Shown: one piece after another, positions 44,567-53,694 of the stretch
Layout of the letters: each line of letters starts with the position of its first letter
Numbering within the stretch: the first letter of the stretch is position 1
Assembly (NCBI RefSeq): GCF_026914185.1
Contig: NC_070565.1
Coordinates: forward strand, 186,001-250,000
Source of the DNA: Puccinia triticina
Lineage: Eukaryota > Basidiomycota > Pucciniomycetes > Pucciniales > Pucciniaceae
Direction: 5' to 3'
DNA length: 64,000 nt
The notes under the pieces: model-generated
Told to the model about the DNA's origin: nothing
What the model saw: the letters and a program-made list of their open reading frames with translations, nothing else
The model's database searches: none
Translations under genes and position numbers: made by a program

Positions 44567-45096
44567 GCCGATGTCGCGAGTGAACATACCCACTGGGTAG
44601 GTTCTAAGGAACTTCTCACGAAGTTCTCTGAATGACGACCCGTAGTCCGCGAACCACAAGCCAACCAGCTAAAGGCTGGGTATAAAGCATGAGGGATCTC
44701 CGCACATAGGATGGTCCCCCAGATCATTATTAGTTACCAGGCCCGCTTATTTGTTGCATCGAAGATACAACGATTGGGGCGCTTACTTTCTGATCCACCT
44801 TCCCCCACCTTTACACTTCTGACTCCGCTCTCGACCTCGACTTACCCGAATTACGTAAGTCTAGGTTTTCTTCCTTTTCTCTCTCTCTGTCCTAGAAAGG
44901 ACTCTCTCTTGAATCTCTTAGATTCCGGTTGTATTTGCTCAACCAGCCCCTCCAGACGGAGGCGCGGCTTTTCTCCTTGTGCTACGGCCAAGTCAAGCAC
45001 CGACAGACAGTTGTGACAGCTGAGATCAGCCGTCAAACCTTGATTATATCAAAGGTTTCATTCAGTGCGTTGCCAATATAGAGGCACGCCCTGACA
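44408..45096 (+). repeat. 3' LTR of the gypsy element
   Basis: 689 bp. The pol reading frame runs into it and stops at 44566. Immediately upstream is a TTTTTTGGGGGGGCGAG tract, a likely polypurine tract. Confidence 0.96.
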
Positions 45097-45101
45097 ATAA
45101 T
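45097..45101. repeat. right target-site duplication of the gypsy element
   Basis: ATAAT, matching 40780-40784. Confidence 0.93.
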
Positions 45102-45281
45102 GGAGCACAGGACTGAGTTCAGGTTGACATTTGCGCCTATCACATCCAAGGATTGGGAAGAAGCCACTATAAAAGGAATGGAAACATGGCTCCATAGACC
45201 ACATCATCCAAATCCAAAACACAAAATAGCTGCCATTGCCAAGAAAAAAAGACCCCTAGCGTACCTCATCAAGTACCCCTG

Positions 45282-45539
45282 AAGCCCACCCAAATACCTG
45301 GCCAAAGTATTGTGACACCAACCTAACTCATCAGTTCCCCAAGCCTCAGGAGAAAACATCATATTCAGTACCGGCCACTCAAATCCATCAATTCAATGTG
45401 GATCCTACTAAAGCACAAACAAAAATGAATCCACATTATCCGCAAACCTAAGCTCCCCCCGCTGCACCCACAACAAGTAGGCATGACTCAAATTATCCAG
45501 GTATTCATATGCATTATATCCCGCAGGGCAGATGACCGG
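45282..45539. other. non-coding DNA after the Plavaka gene
   Basis: No feature recognised; probably the 3' end of the Plavaka element. Confidence 0.3.
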
Positions 45540-45945
45540 GATAGAACTCACTCATCGAGAGGGTCGTTTCCTCTTGATGACTGGGACAGACCCCGGTAAT
45601 CAAGAGGAAACAACCCTCTTGATGAGCGGGGTCTATCCCGGTCATCAAGAGGGTTGATTCCTCCCAATGACCAGGATCTGTCCCGGAAATTGAGAGTAAT
45701 TAACAACCCTCCCAATGACTGGGACAGACCCCGGTCATCAAGAGGAACCATCACTCCCAATGAATAGTCTGTAGCTGTCATCGAGTGGGGGTGTTGAATA
45801 AAAAAAAGCACAAGTACCTGCGGTACCCACAAAAAGTACCGCTGGTACCTGCCTGCGGGTGCCGTGTACGGGTACGGGTGTCTGAATATCACGAAAAACA
45901 CTGCAGGTACCCGGACACGCAGCAGGTACCCGGGTCCACTTGGCA
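45540..45945. repeat. CCGGTCATCAAGAGG inverted array plus GGTACC block
   Basis: Units with CATCAAGAGG and CCTCTTGATGA in alternating orientation (45555-45780), then a GGTACC-rich tail (GGTACCTGCCTGCGGGTGCC) like that at 30420-31230. The core GGTCATCAAG is shared with the array at 5210-6260. Confidence 0.7.
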
Positions 45946-45951
45946 ATCTCT

Positions 45952-46049
45952 AGTGCAAGCATGTCAAATGCACCCAGCTTGCCACTGTACCAGGACCCAG
46001 GCTCAAACCTGGCCCAAAGAAGAATGAGTGCAAGCATGTCAAATGCACC
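45952..46049. repeat. 23-bp direct repeat, copies 52 bp apart
   Basis: The same 23-mer, starting AGTGCAAGCATG, lies at 45952-45974 and 46027-46049. It marks a local duplication just before a small ORF. Confidence 0.8.
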
Positions 46050-46305
46050 AAGCTATAATGGATCACTTTATCCAAAAACTGATATGCAGTATAGCCCTTG
46101 TGGATCCCAGTATAACAATCAAATGTTCTACCAAGATCCTAGAACAACTCCAGAAAGCCCATACATAACACATCATCCAAATTGGTACATCCAATCAGGC
46201 CCAACTAAGAGAAGAAAAAGCATCTCTGATTCCGTCTCAGTATTGACCCCAGACTATCTGAGGCGTCATCACAAAAACATCTATCTATTCCAAATCTACA
46301 TATAA
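46026..46305 (+). CDS. small ORF of unknown function, possible fragment
   Basis: Reads MSASMSNAPSYNGSLYPK from an ATG within the duplicated 23-mer and contains SGPTKRRKSISDSVSVL, a basic stretch that could be a nuclear signal. No family recognised. Similar composition (Asn/Gln/Pro-rich with YxxP) continues around 47230-47480, so this may be the N-terminal part of the degraded Helitron-like gene. Confidence 0.35.
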
Positions 46306-46344
46306 CTAAAGAAATGGCATCTGGGGGCCAAACAAACCAGTACA

Positions 46345-46710
46345 AATACCTGTCATGCAAGTAACGCCGGCGTCAATACTTTTTTGTATCAACCGCGTCC
46401 GTTCAATGCAGAGTCTGTTCCCTCTGGATTGACTCTGCTTGAACGGACTCCTGGTGCAACTCTCTGAAAGGATTTGGTAAGAGAGTTTGCTCTTTTGCTT
46501 GAACAGACCAGTGACTCCATTAAAGCAGAATCCAGAGTCATGTTGTCAAGTCTGTTCAAGCAGACTCATCAAGCGGACTTGGTGAGCAAATTTCACCAAG
46601 TCCACTCAACCATATTGCTTGAATGGACTCTTATCACACATCAATAATCAAGCCCATTCAAGCAGATTGCTCCAACGGACTCTTACAGACACCATTTCCA
46701 TTCAAGCAAT
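46345..46710. repeat. dispersed CCGTTCAAGCAGA / TTGAACGGACT inverted motifs
   Basis: About ten copies of TTCAAGCAGACT or its inverse TCTGCTTGAACGGACT lie in both orientations, framed by CGCCGGCGTCAATACTTTTT at the left. This suggests the subterminal part of an unidentified element. No end or target site is visible. Confidence 0.5.
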
Positions 46711-46920
46711 GTTAAACTGATAATTGATCTGCATGAATTCAGCAATCACAACTCCTACATAATTCCCCTCATCATATATGCTTGAAAATCCCATCATCAT
46801 CAACTTTCACACTCTCTTCATTCTCAACAATCCCATTATCATTGATTCTCACCCTCCCATCATTACCAGCAATATTCACATTCCCATGTTCTTTTTCTCT
46901 GTGGCAGGAGCACCAACAAT

Positions 46921-47027
46921 TTATTTGATTGTTGAGTATGAGGAAAATCTTGAGGCTGATAAATAGAATGTTGGCAACATTCTATTTATCAGCCTCAAGA
47001 TTTTCCTCATACTCAACAATCAAATAA
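46921..47027. repeat. perfect 53-bp inverted repeat with a single-base spacer
   Basis: Arms 46921-46973 and 46975-47027 are exact complements (TTATTTGATTGTTGAG... against ...CTCAACAATCAAATAA), with one G at 46974 between them. Confidence 0.95.
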
Positions 47028-47229
47028 TCCAAATCATGAGTGGTCTTCATCCCCAAATTTCCATCAACATTGAAAACAGATCCCCGCATACACAGTATCA
47101 TCAAAATCATGAATCTCCTGAAAATTTCAATTGTCAAACACAAAACCAATCTAAACACAGTATCATCTAAATCACGAATCTTCTTACAATTTCAATCCTC
47201 AACCACAAAACCAATCTGAACACAGCTCG

Positions 47230-48536
47230 CACAAATCTCCATCCCAGCATGGAAATAACAATCATGGCAACCACACCTCCAGGTTGTCTATTTTTAACTT
47301 GCTCAACTCCCAGAGTGCTTCACCAAGAAATATGCAGAGTCCATTTCAAACTTATGAATATTCTTCAAATCTATCCCCTGTGCAAATACCCACAAACTGG
47401 AATGACCCACCTGAAATTGATTTGGGCCTTATTCAGGAACAAATTGATTCAAGTTTATCTCAAGAGCAGGATTTTTAAATGATCCTCCTGCTGGAAATTT
47501 GGTTGATCATGATTTCACAGGTAACCATTCCTTCGGAAATATTCCAAGAATGATGTAAACAGACCAAATGCATGGTGTTGGACTGAGCCTCCTGGGTTCA
47601 GGACAGAAACTTTGAGGGCAGTGAGATGTTGTGTGAAGTGTCAAGCCATAATCTTCACAGGACAAACAACCTAACTTTGCTGCTGCCAAGGCAGGATCAC
47701 TTCATAAAAACCACCCCCACGCCCTGAATTGCTTCAGATCTTCAAAATTACATATCAACACAATATACATGAGGGAAATCAAATCATTCTATCCATCCGC
47801 TTGATAAATAGCAACTTCACATTTACATCTCTTGGAGTCAATGCCTCAACCAGAGATGCACTCAACAATCAAGGTGAAGGTATCCATACATTCAAGGTGA
47901 AGGGTACAATTCACCATAACATTGGAAGTATGCTTCCAATTTCACAGGAATTCCCCAAATTCTTACAGCTGGACATATATGACACAGAAAATGAGTTTGA
48001 AAATCACAGAGTTCATGGTCAAGATCTACTTCCAGGACTTATGCAAAGAATCTAAACAATCCTTCACCATTAATCTCCCCTCATGCAACAGTTTGGATTT
48101 GTTCCATCTGAAATAAATCCAAATCACTCATTAAGGCTTACTGATAATGCTACAAATGTGGATCAAAGAGTTTACAAACTCCCAACAGGTGACCAAATTG
48201 CTTAATAATAATGCTCAGGAACCTTTATTGGAAAATGGGACTTTGTAATGGAACCAGGTTGGGCCCAAATGTGATTTACACAAGAGTTGTATCAGGTAAC
48301 AGAGTTAATGATTCTGTGCCCATCCCTCAGAGTCACATTCCTTTCACATCTGACTCAGATAAGTCTGGAGCTGTCTGGACTGCCTTCCAAGCTCATACAC
48401 AAGAAATTTCCTGTCAATCCGGCCTCCTCCCTCACAATCAATAAATCTCAAGGTCAAAAAATTGGTAATTTTGGTATTGTACTTCATGAACCTGTGTTTT
48501 GCATTGTCAAGAAGCAAGTCAAGCCAAACTACTAAG
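47230..48536 (+). pseudogene. Helitron remnant: Helitron-like N domain and Pif1 helicase tail
   Basis: The segment 47570-48150 has the Helitron-like N-terminal domain in broken frames: FTFTSLGVNASTRDALNNQG, IHTFKVKGTIHHNIGSMLPI and LQLDIYDTENEFENHRVH. It jumps to the C-terminal end of the Pif1-type helicase: LRNLYWKMGLCNGTRLGPN at 48220, and in another frame PVNPASSLTINKSQGQKIGN at 48410-48475. The replication initiator (HUH) and most of the helicase are deleted. A leader at 47240-47480 (NDPPEIDLGLIQEQIDSSL) may belong to the same gene. No Helitron termini were recognised. Confidence 0.75.
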
Positions 48537-48819
48537 GTAGTGATTCCACAGCCTGAAAGTGGCCAGCCTTCAAAATAAACCTCAAAAATTGTTTAAAAGG
48601 AATTTCTCTTACATTTTTAGAGTTTTTGAGTATCTCTCATCACCATTTTTCCAAATATTTACTTTTTCAATAACAAAACAGTTGAAATTTGGTTTCTCCT
48701 TTGACTGAATGCATAGTCACCCTGAAATTTTATCATCAAAGGTTTGAAAATTTTATGTCATTTCCTTTGCTCTGTCCCATTCCCTTTTGGGCCCTTCACA
48801 TCCTGTGACTTTCACACCC

Positions 48820-48915
48820 CCGGTAACCCCAAATTTGGGGGCTATTTACTTGCTGTGATTTACAAACCCCCATGACTTTAACACCCCCTGGAACCCCAAA
48901 TTTGGGGTATTCCCC
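48820..48915. repeat. duplicated CCCCAAATTTGGGG palindrome
   Basis: Perfect 14-bp palindromes at 48827-48840 and 48894-48907, each preceded by CACCCCC and GGTAA/GGAA. They lie between the Helitron remnant and the OTU pseudogene. Confidence 0.85.
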
Positions 48916-48949
48916 TTGTGCAAGGAATAAGGTAGAGGCCAAGACATTT

Positions 48950-49938
48950 GGACCTCCTCCTTATCCACCCACAAGGTGGGATGACTACATATGGAAATTA
49001 CCTCCATCAATACAAGCATTTGTGGAGGAAATTTTTGATGTTAAAGGAGATGGACACTGCGGGTTCAGGACAGTGGCATTCTGTCTGGAAAGAGGAGAAG
49101 GGGATTACATGAAGATCCGGAAAGAGCTAATTCATGAATTGACACAAAGGCAAGAATTCTATAGAAAAGCAAACCCTTTATACTTTTGAAGAGCATCTAC
49201 AAATGTTGGATGCGCCATCCTCTGATCCATGTGGCCCAAACTATTGGATGGGGATTGTAAGGACTCCAGTTGGGAGTCCTTCACTGTCCGTTGAGTGGGG
49301 CACAGAGGGGGGGGGACCTTGAGACAAGATCTAGTTCATGGGGCTGTATATTGCAGATGGGGAACAATCTAGCCGGGAGAGATGTGAAGGGCAAGATCTC
49401 TCAGTATATACAACTCAGGGAATCAGAAGGGAAAGGAGAGAGAAGAAGGAAAAGGGGAAAGCTTACCTAGCCGGGAGAGATGTGAAGGGCAAGATCTCTA
49501 CCGGCTAGAATGTGGAAGAGAGTGTAGACTAAGTATCAGGCGGATTATCTAATCTAGTGATAGCTATGTGACATCTTTGTGAGACCCCAAAGGAGGGGGC
49601 TTACAGGGATGCCTGGGATGGGAAGGCTTATTGCCAATGCCTTTCAGAGACCATTATTTTTTTACTCCATACATGAGTGCCAATCATTTTTCCCAGACTT
49701 TGTTGGTCCAAATGACAACCGGCCTATTACTTTTGCATTCATTGCATCAAAGCAACATTTGGTTGCTTTGAAAATCAAGTCTATTACTGAATTCCCAGTT
49801 CCCAAACCAGTTGGATTTGTGGGAGAGTCATTTTCCCAACATCATATGGCCTGGCGGTACAAGTATCAAAAGTGCATCAACCTTTACAAAATAACCAAGA
49901 ATGAGAAAGAATATGCAAAGATCACAGGCCAGCTGTAA
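48950..49938 (+). pseudogene. OTU-type cysteine protease gene, disrupted by a solo LTR
   Basis: OTU domain start KGDGHCGFRTVAFCLERGEG at about 49040 with the catalytic Asp-Gly-x-Cys. A frameshift near 49170 leads into FEEHLQMLDAPSSDPCGPNY. The gene is then interrupted at 49256 by a solo LTR and resumes at 49611 with PGMGRLIANAFQRPLFFYS and the catalytic His in SKQHLVALKIK. OTU proteases cleave ubiquitin chains, and OTU domains are known in fungal Helitron and other TE proteins. Its position just downstream of the Helitron remnant, in the same direction, suggests one element. Confidence 0.82.
49256..49605. mobile_element. solo LTR (350 bp) inside the OTU gene
   Basis: TGTAAGGACTCC...GGGGGCTTACA, so the ends are TGTAAG/CTTACA, flanked by GGGAT at 49251-49255 and 49606-49610. 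Counting the target once rejoins the OTU frame exactly. Internally, GCCGGGAGAGATGTGAAGGG followed by CAAGATCTCT is present twice (about 49373 and 49472). No internal retrotransposon sequence remains. Confidence 0.93.
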
Positions 49939-50080
49939 AAAGAATATCATTTTGTAAAAGCAAGAGATGAGGTGTTGAAAAAATAAAGGTTGGATTTTAC
50001 TGCTGTATGGTACTTCTTATGGTACTTCTTACCGCATGGGACATGCCTTGCAATCAAGTTGTTTAGGATTTACACATTGT

Positions 50081-50327
50081 CACTGCAAAAAAAACTGTGT
50101 CAACTGTGAGCAGTTGACATGCGGCAACTCTGAGGAAGCTTGTGGTGTTACACCAGTCTTACTCAAGGTTTAACTCAACCCAAGCTTCAATGCACAGTCA
50201 CTGTGCACCTTGCACAGTGACTGTGCCAACAAAGGCACTATTGCATTCATGTGGAGTTACAATGGCAGCTTGGATTGAGTATCCTGCATGTCAACTGCAA
50301 GCAGTTGACCAAGTTATTTTTGCAGTG
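50081..50327. mobile_element. CACTA-type MITE, 247 bp
   Basis: Ends CACTGCAAAAAAAACTGTG and, inverted, CACTGCAAAAATAACTTGG; both arms continue with GTCAACTG...CAGTTGACATG. TGT at 50078-50080 and 50328-50330 is a likely 3-bp target duplication. The centre has the ATGCACAGTCACTGTGCA hairpin shared with 32454-32668. Confidence 0.88.
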
Positions 50328-50330
50328 TGT

Positions 50331-50721
50331 TCTTATTAAAATTTCATACTGGTTTTTGTTTTCAATATCTATATGTGCATGTTTGGCTGTTTTATTTTTC
50401 TTTGAGTTTATTCTTTTCTTTGATGATTTGTTTCTCTTATCATTCATTGGTGGCTTTCAACAGTGCAGCACATCATTTGTGCTCTTGGTTACATGTGATG
50501 TAAGGATTTGACACTGAAATCCAAACAATCACTGAGGAAGAGGGGCAGAATATTGTGATGAAATGAGGGAAATCTACTGATGAGAGAAGATTATTCATTC
50601 AGGAAAAGGAGCTGAGAAATTCAACCAATCATTCAGGAAGAGGATTTGACAATTTTGGAATTGCAGGAGTAAAAAGAAATCTACTACAAATAAGGGATGT
50701 ACTATATAACAAGAGATATGG
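50331..50721. other. non-coding AT-rich DNA
   Basis: No feature recognised. Confidence 0.3.
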
Positions 50722-52290
50722 CTAGAATTGAGTTTCTTGAGCTTCACAAATAGCAGAGGCTATCTTTACACCTCTCAAGATTGCCTGCGCCGGACCCCAC
50801 TTCAAGCCAAGGTCACGCAGCTCACTGTTGCTTGTACCTTCAAACAATGTCCAGTGAAATATATTGTGGTTTGTGATCATGTCCTGGACTGGTTGGTAGT
50901 CCAGGGGGATATGAAACATCAAGAGAAATTGAGGCATGGAGAAAGGAGGTGGGCATGCTAGTTCCAAGACCGGACTTCTGCCTCTTTGGAGGTGGAGGAC
51001 AATTAGCGGAGATTGTGGCGTGTGCATGCTTGTTACGTTTGGGCACCTTGTCAAAGTTGAAGGAGACTGCGGCGCTGCTGGCAGGCTTGCAGGATGAATC
51101 CTGGGTGAAAAATTCACAAAAGTATGCAATCAGCAAGCAGACACAAAAAAATAATGTGTACCTAATGTACACTGGAAGACTTCCCATAGGATCTACGCCC
51201 CCCGTACAGACTAAAATTTCACAGGTCTAAACCTTACTTGCTGGTGAAAAGTGATTGAGATCAATTTCTCACCAGCCAGTAAGGTTTAACCTGGCCTGAC
51301 AGATCTGAATTTTTAGCCCACGGGAAGTCATCCACTAACTACCACCGTCACAATGGCAAGATTGTCCTTTGCCATGGTGAGGACCAACAAGACCATTGCA
51401 TCTCAAGACAACTTGTGCACAGCATCCACAAAAGAACAAAAGGTATTATCGGCCAAGGTGATTGTGTCCTTGTCAAACTTGTCTGGCTCCAGTATCCCGT
51501 AAGACCACTTGATCGCAGATTTGCGGCAACTATCTCAATTGGATAGATGAGCAAGTTAACATTGCCCAGGTGCAGGATGGTCAGGGCTTTGAGGAGTGAA
51601 AAGTCAAGGTTGTTGAGGTTCAGCTTCATTGGGATGTCAGGAGCCTTTGACAAGGAGATCCGCTTCAACTTTGACTCGGATTGTCCATTATTCTGGACTT
51701 GGATGTAAAGCTTGTGATCAATATGGATTGATATCTTCCCATTGGCTGATCTTGCCAGGGCCAGGTTGTTGGCTGGAGTGGGGGTGGTGGGGTCTGCAGT
51801 TGGATTCATGATAGGTGAGTTGGAGTATGGCGACTGAGGTGCAGTGTGCGGTGTGTTGTGCTTGAGAGAGGAAGATGATCCGGAAACACCCATGGATTGC
51901 ACAATGGTGACAGGCATTTTCCCATTGGCTCCACCAGGCATCTGTGCATTCCTTGTGTTTCTTCTCAAGGGAGCAACAAGGAATTCACAACAAACACAGA
52001 TGTTGTGTTCTTTTTGGCACCACCGGGAATTCAAAGGGTGCTGTGGATTCCTTGTTGGTGGAAACGACAAGGAAATCATGTGGAACACTCTTGCTGTGTT
52101 CCTGTTGGCTCCACAGGGATCTCACCTGTTTCCCCATTGGAATGATGAGGAGATCCCTGGTGGGTGGAGACAAATGGGTATCCTGGCATGTCCACCCATA
52201 TTTGATGTGATGGTGATACTGACGGGGGGCACAGTGAATTCCATGTGGGTTTCACCAATCCGGTGTCACTCATTGTATCCACAAACCGCC
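50722..52290 (-). CDS. unknown protein, probably element-associated, minus strand
   Basis: No family recognised. The minus strand has an open frame 52088-51348 with imperfect repeats of NSxWWCQKEHN / IPGGANGK type, a Ser/Thr/Pro-rich linker, and SKLKRISLSKAPDIPMKLN. A second protein-like block (50900-50722) reads IPLDYQPVQDMITNHNIF and ELRDLGLKWGPAQAILRG and stops at 50722. They are probably exons of one gene, with a hairpin-containing intron around 51220-51300. The start and junctions are not resolved, and several frames are interrupted upstream of 52088, so it may be a pseudogene. Confidence 0.4.
51222..51300. repeat. imperfect hairpin, about 80 bp
   Basis: CAGGTCTAAACCTTACTTGC and TGGTGA on the left arm pair with CACCAGCCAGTAAGGTTTAA and CCTGGCCTG on the right. 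It is small and has no visible target duplication. Confidence 0.6.
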
Positions 52291-53694
52291 TCGCCAGGAA
52301 GTACCCCCGGCGTGTAGTACAAGTTGAGTGTATAGTTTGAGCAGAGGATATGTTGAAATCTCATTCTCTTGGGTGTTCTACCAACAGCGCGCTGATTTGC
52401 GCATCACTCGGGGTCCCCAATTGGTTCCCAATTCCTCTCATTTCCGTTCTCTCCTCCATTCTTTCTCACCTCTAATTTCTCCCCACAACTCCCTGAAACA
52501 CCTTCATTGACCAGTCTCACCAGCTCCGCCATGTTATTCCTGAAACCTTCTTGCAACCACAAGCTGGCCAACTGAAGCAATCTCTGCAACCACAACTCAG
52601 CCACTCGCTTCTCATCTATAAAAGCAGCTTGTTTGCTCACCTCAAGCCTCTCCTCAGCAGAGTTCTCAACTTCAAACTTCAACATTCAGCCCTTCTGCTT
52701 GGCCTCCGCTCCAAACTCTCACCCTCGACATCATTCACCATTCCCATCCTCAAGTTTCCAATCCGCCTTTGCATCATCCCATCCACTCTACTCTACATCC
52801 TTTCTCTCTTTTCAATCATCATCCAATCTCATCACCTTTGACCCAACCTCGGTCACACCTCAAGCTCAACTCCTCTGATTCTAGTGGCTCCGACCCACTC
52901 TCTAGACCTCATCAATTGGATCTTTCCAATTTGGTGAGAAACAACACTATCCTGCCTTTGTCAATAAACTCCGGTCGTCAACTTACTCACCATCTGAACC
53001 TCCCTTCTTGTTCTTTCTTTTCAGTGTCTACTATATCTCGTTGTTTGATCTTATCTATCTTAGTCTTTCCGTGCTTGTCCCCTCAAAAACTCGCTCTCAC
53101 CGTGGTATGCTCACCTTCTCTTTGAATACAGTCTATCGTGCCATTGTTCAACAATTCTTGATATCTAACTTGTTTTTCATCTCAGTTCTGGTTCTAGTTT
53201 CAATAATAAAACCTGTTTTTCTTCAGGATATGTGATAAGCTCCCTGGCACCAGAGTCATGATGAGGTAATGTAAGATTGAGTTGAATGGGATTGATCATG
53301 GAATTCTATTCCAGTCATTTGGAAATTTTGCCTGTTGAATGGGAAGCAATCCAAGTCTTTACTCAACTTGTTAATGATTAATTTTGTTGACGAGTAGAGT
53401 AGTGCCAAGTGAAGCACTTTGTGCTGATCTTTGGTTAAAGGAAAAAGTAGGTGTATCCCTAAGATTTTAACTATACCTTTTATGTTAACAACTTGCCTCC
53501 TTTTTACTCATATGTGGTTAGATACTTGAGATTCATAGTGTGCAATGCTAAGGGCGAAATTACACCTAAAAAAAAACTATTACGCTGAAACACCCCTTGC
53601 GAGTGATTCTCCTCTGTGAACTGATGGATTTGTAGTTTATGTAATTGGCTGTTTGGGGCGAGGCTCGCTGGCCGAACCAGCCAGCAACCAAACG
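52291..53694. other. non-coding region before the ankyrin/DIL gene, with an LTR-like promoter
   Basis: TATAAAAGC at 52617-52625 is followed by long pyrimidine-rich sequence (52620-53210) and then TGGCACCAGAGTCATGATG near 53244, which could be an LTR followed by a primer-binding site. No TE gene and no second LTR are present. The last 250 bp presumably hold the promoter and 5' UTR of the downstream gene. Open frames here are pyrimidine-run artefacts. Confidence 0.35.

Larger units (their letters stand above)
40785..45096 (+). mobile_element. Ty3/gypsy retrotransposon, young, internally deleted (4312 bp)
   Basis: Two 689-bp LTRs beginning TGTCAGCC and ending CCTGACA flank a partial pol gene. 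ATAAT at 40780-40784 and 45097-45101 is the 5-bp target duplication. The host frame (the Plavaka C-terminal exon) continues across it when one ATAAT is counted. gag, protease and most of the reverse transcriptase are absent, so the copy is non-autonomous; RNase H, integrase and chromodomain are open. The LTRs differ at only seven positions, so insertion is recent. Confidence 0.96.
37163..45281 (+). pseudogene. Plavaka-type (CACTA superfamily) transposase gene, decayed and split by a gypsy element
   Basis: Starts with a zinc-finger-like block (FDYCHGRRMKFVDEHLSSA), continues through KHLEFYPHVPCGDPIDGICQ and VVIPTYFYKAKGKLYAKC, and has the family core DMRVNGHFAYDSLLNQKV and LVALGDSPMHAEMTSTSMP near 38760-38880. 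The DUF4218-like part is LHLPESVRRFGPPSLFSSE and NSQAPGKDIANTFSNYQ (39830-39980). The C-terminal exon HNCHDALCQVTLEKPA (40620) runs into 40784 and resumes at 45097 (ITSKDWEEATIKGMETWLH), on the other side of the gypsy element. Introns are visible (about 37660-37726, 38465-38540), but there are missing segments, frameshifts near 38540-38640 and 39050-39480, and an 18-base C run at 39066-39083. Not functional. Confidence 0.82.

Noticed and set aside
53653..53694. Upstream extension of the ankyrin/DIL protein starting at TTG 53653
   Set aside because: TTG is not a usual fungal start; ATG 53695 is the first ATG in the frame.
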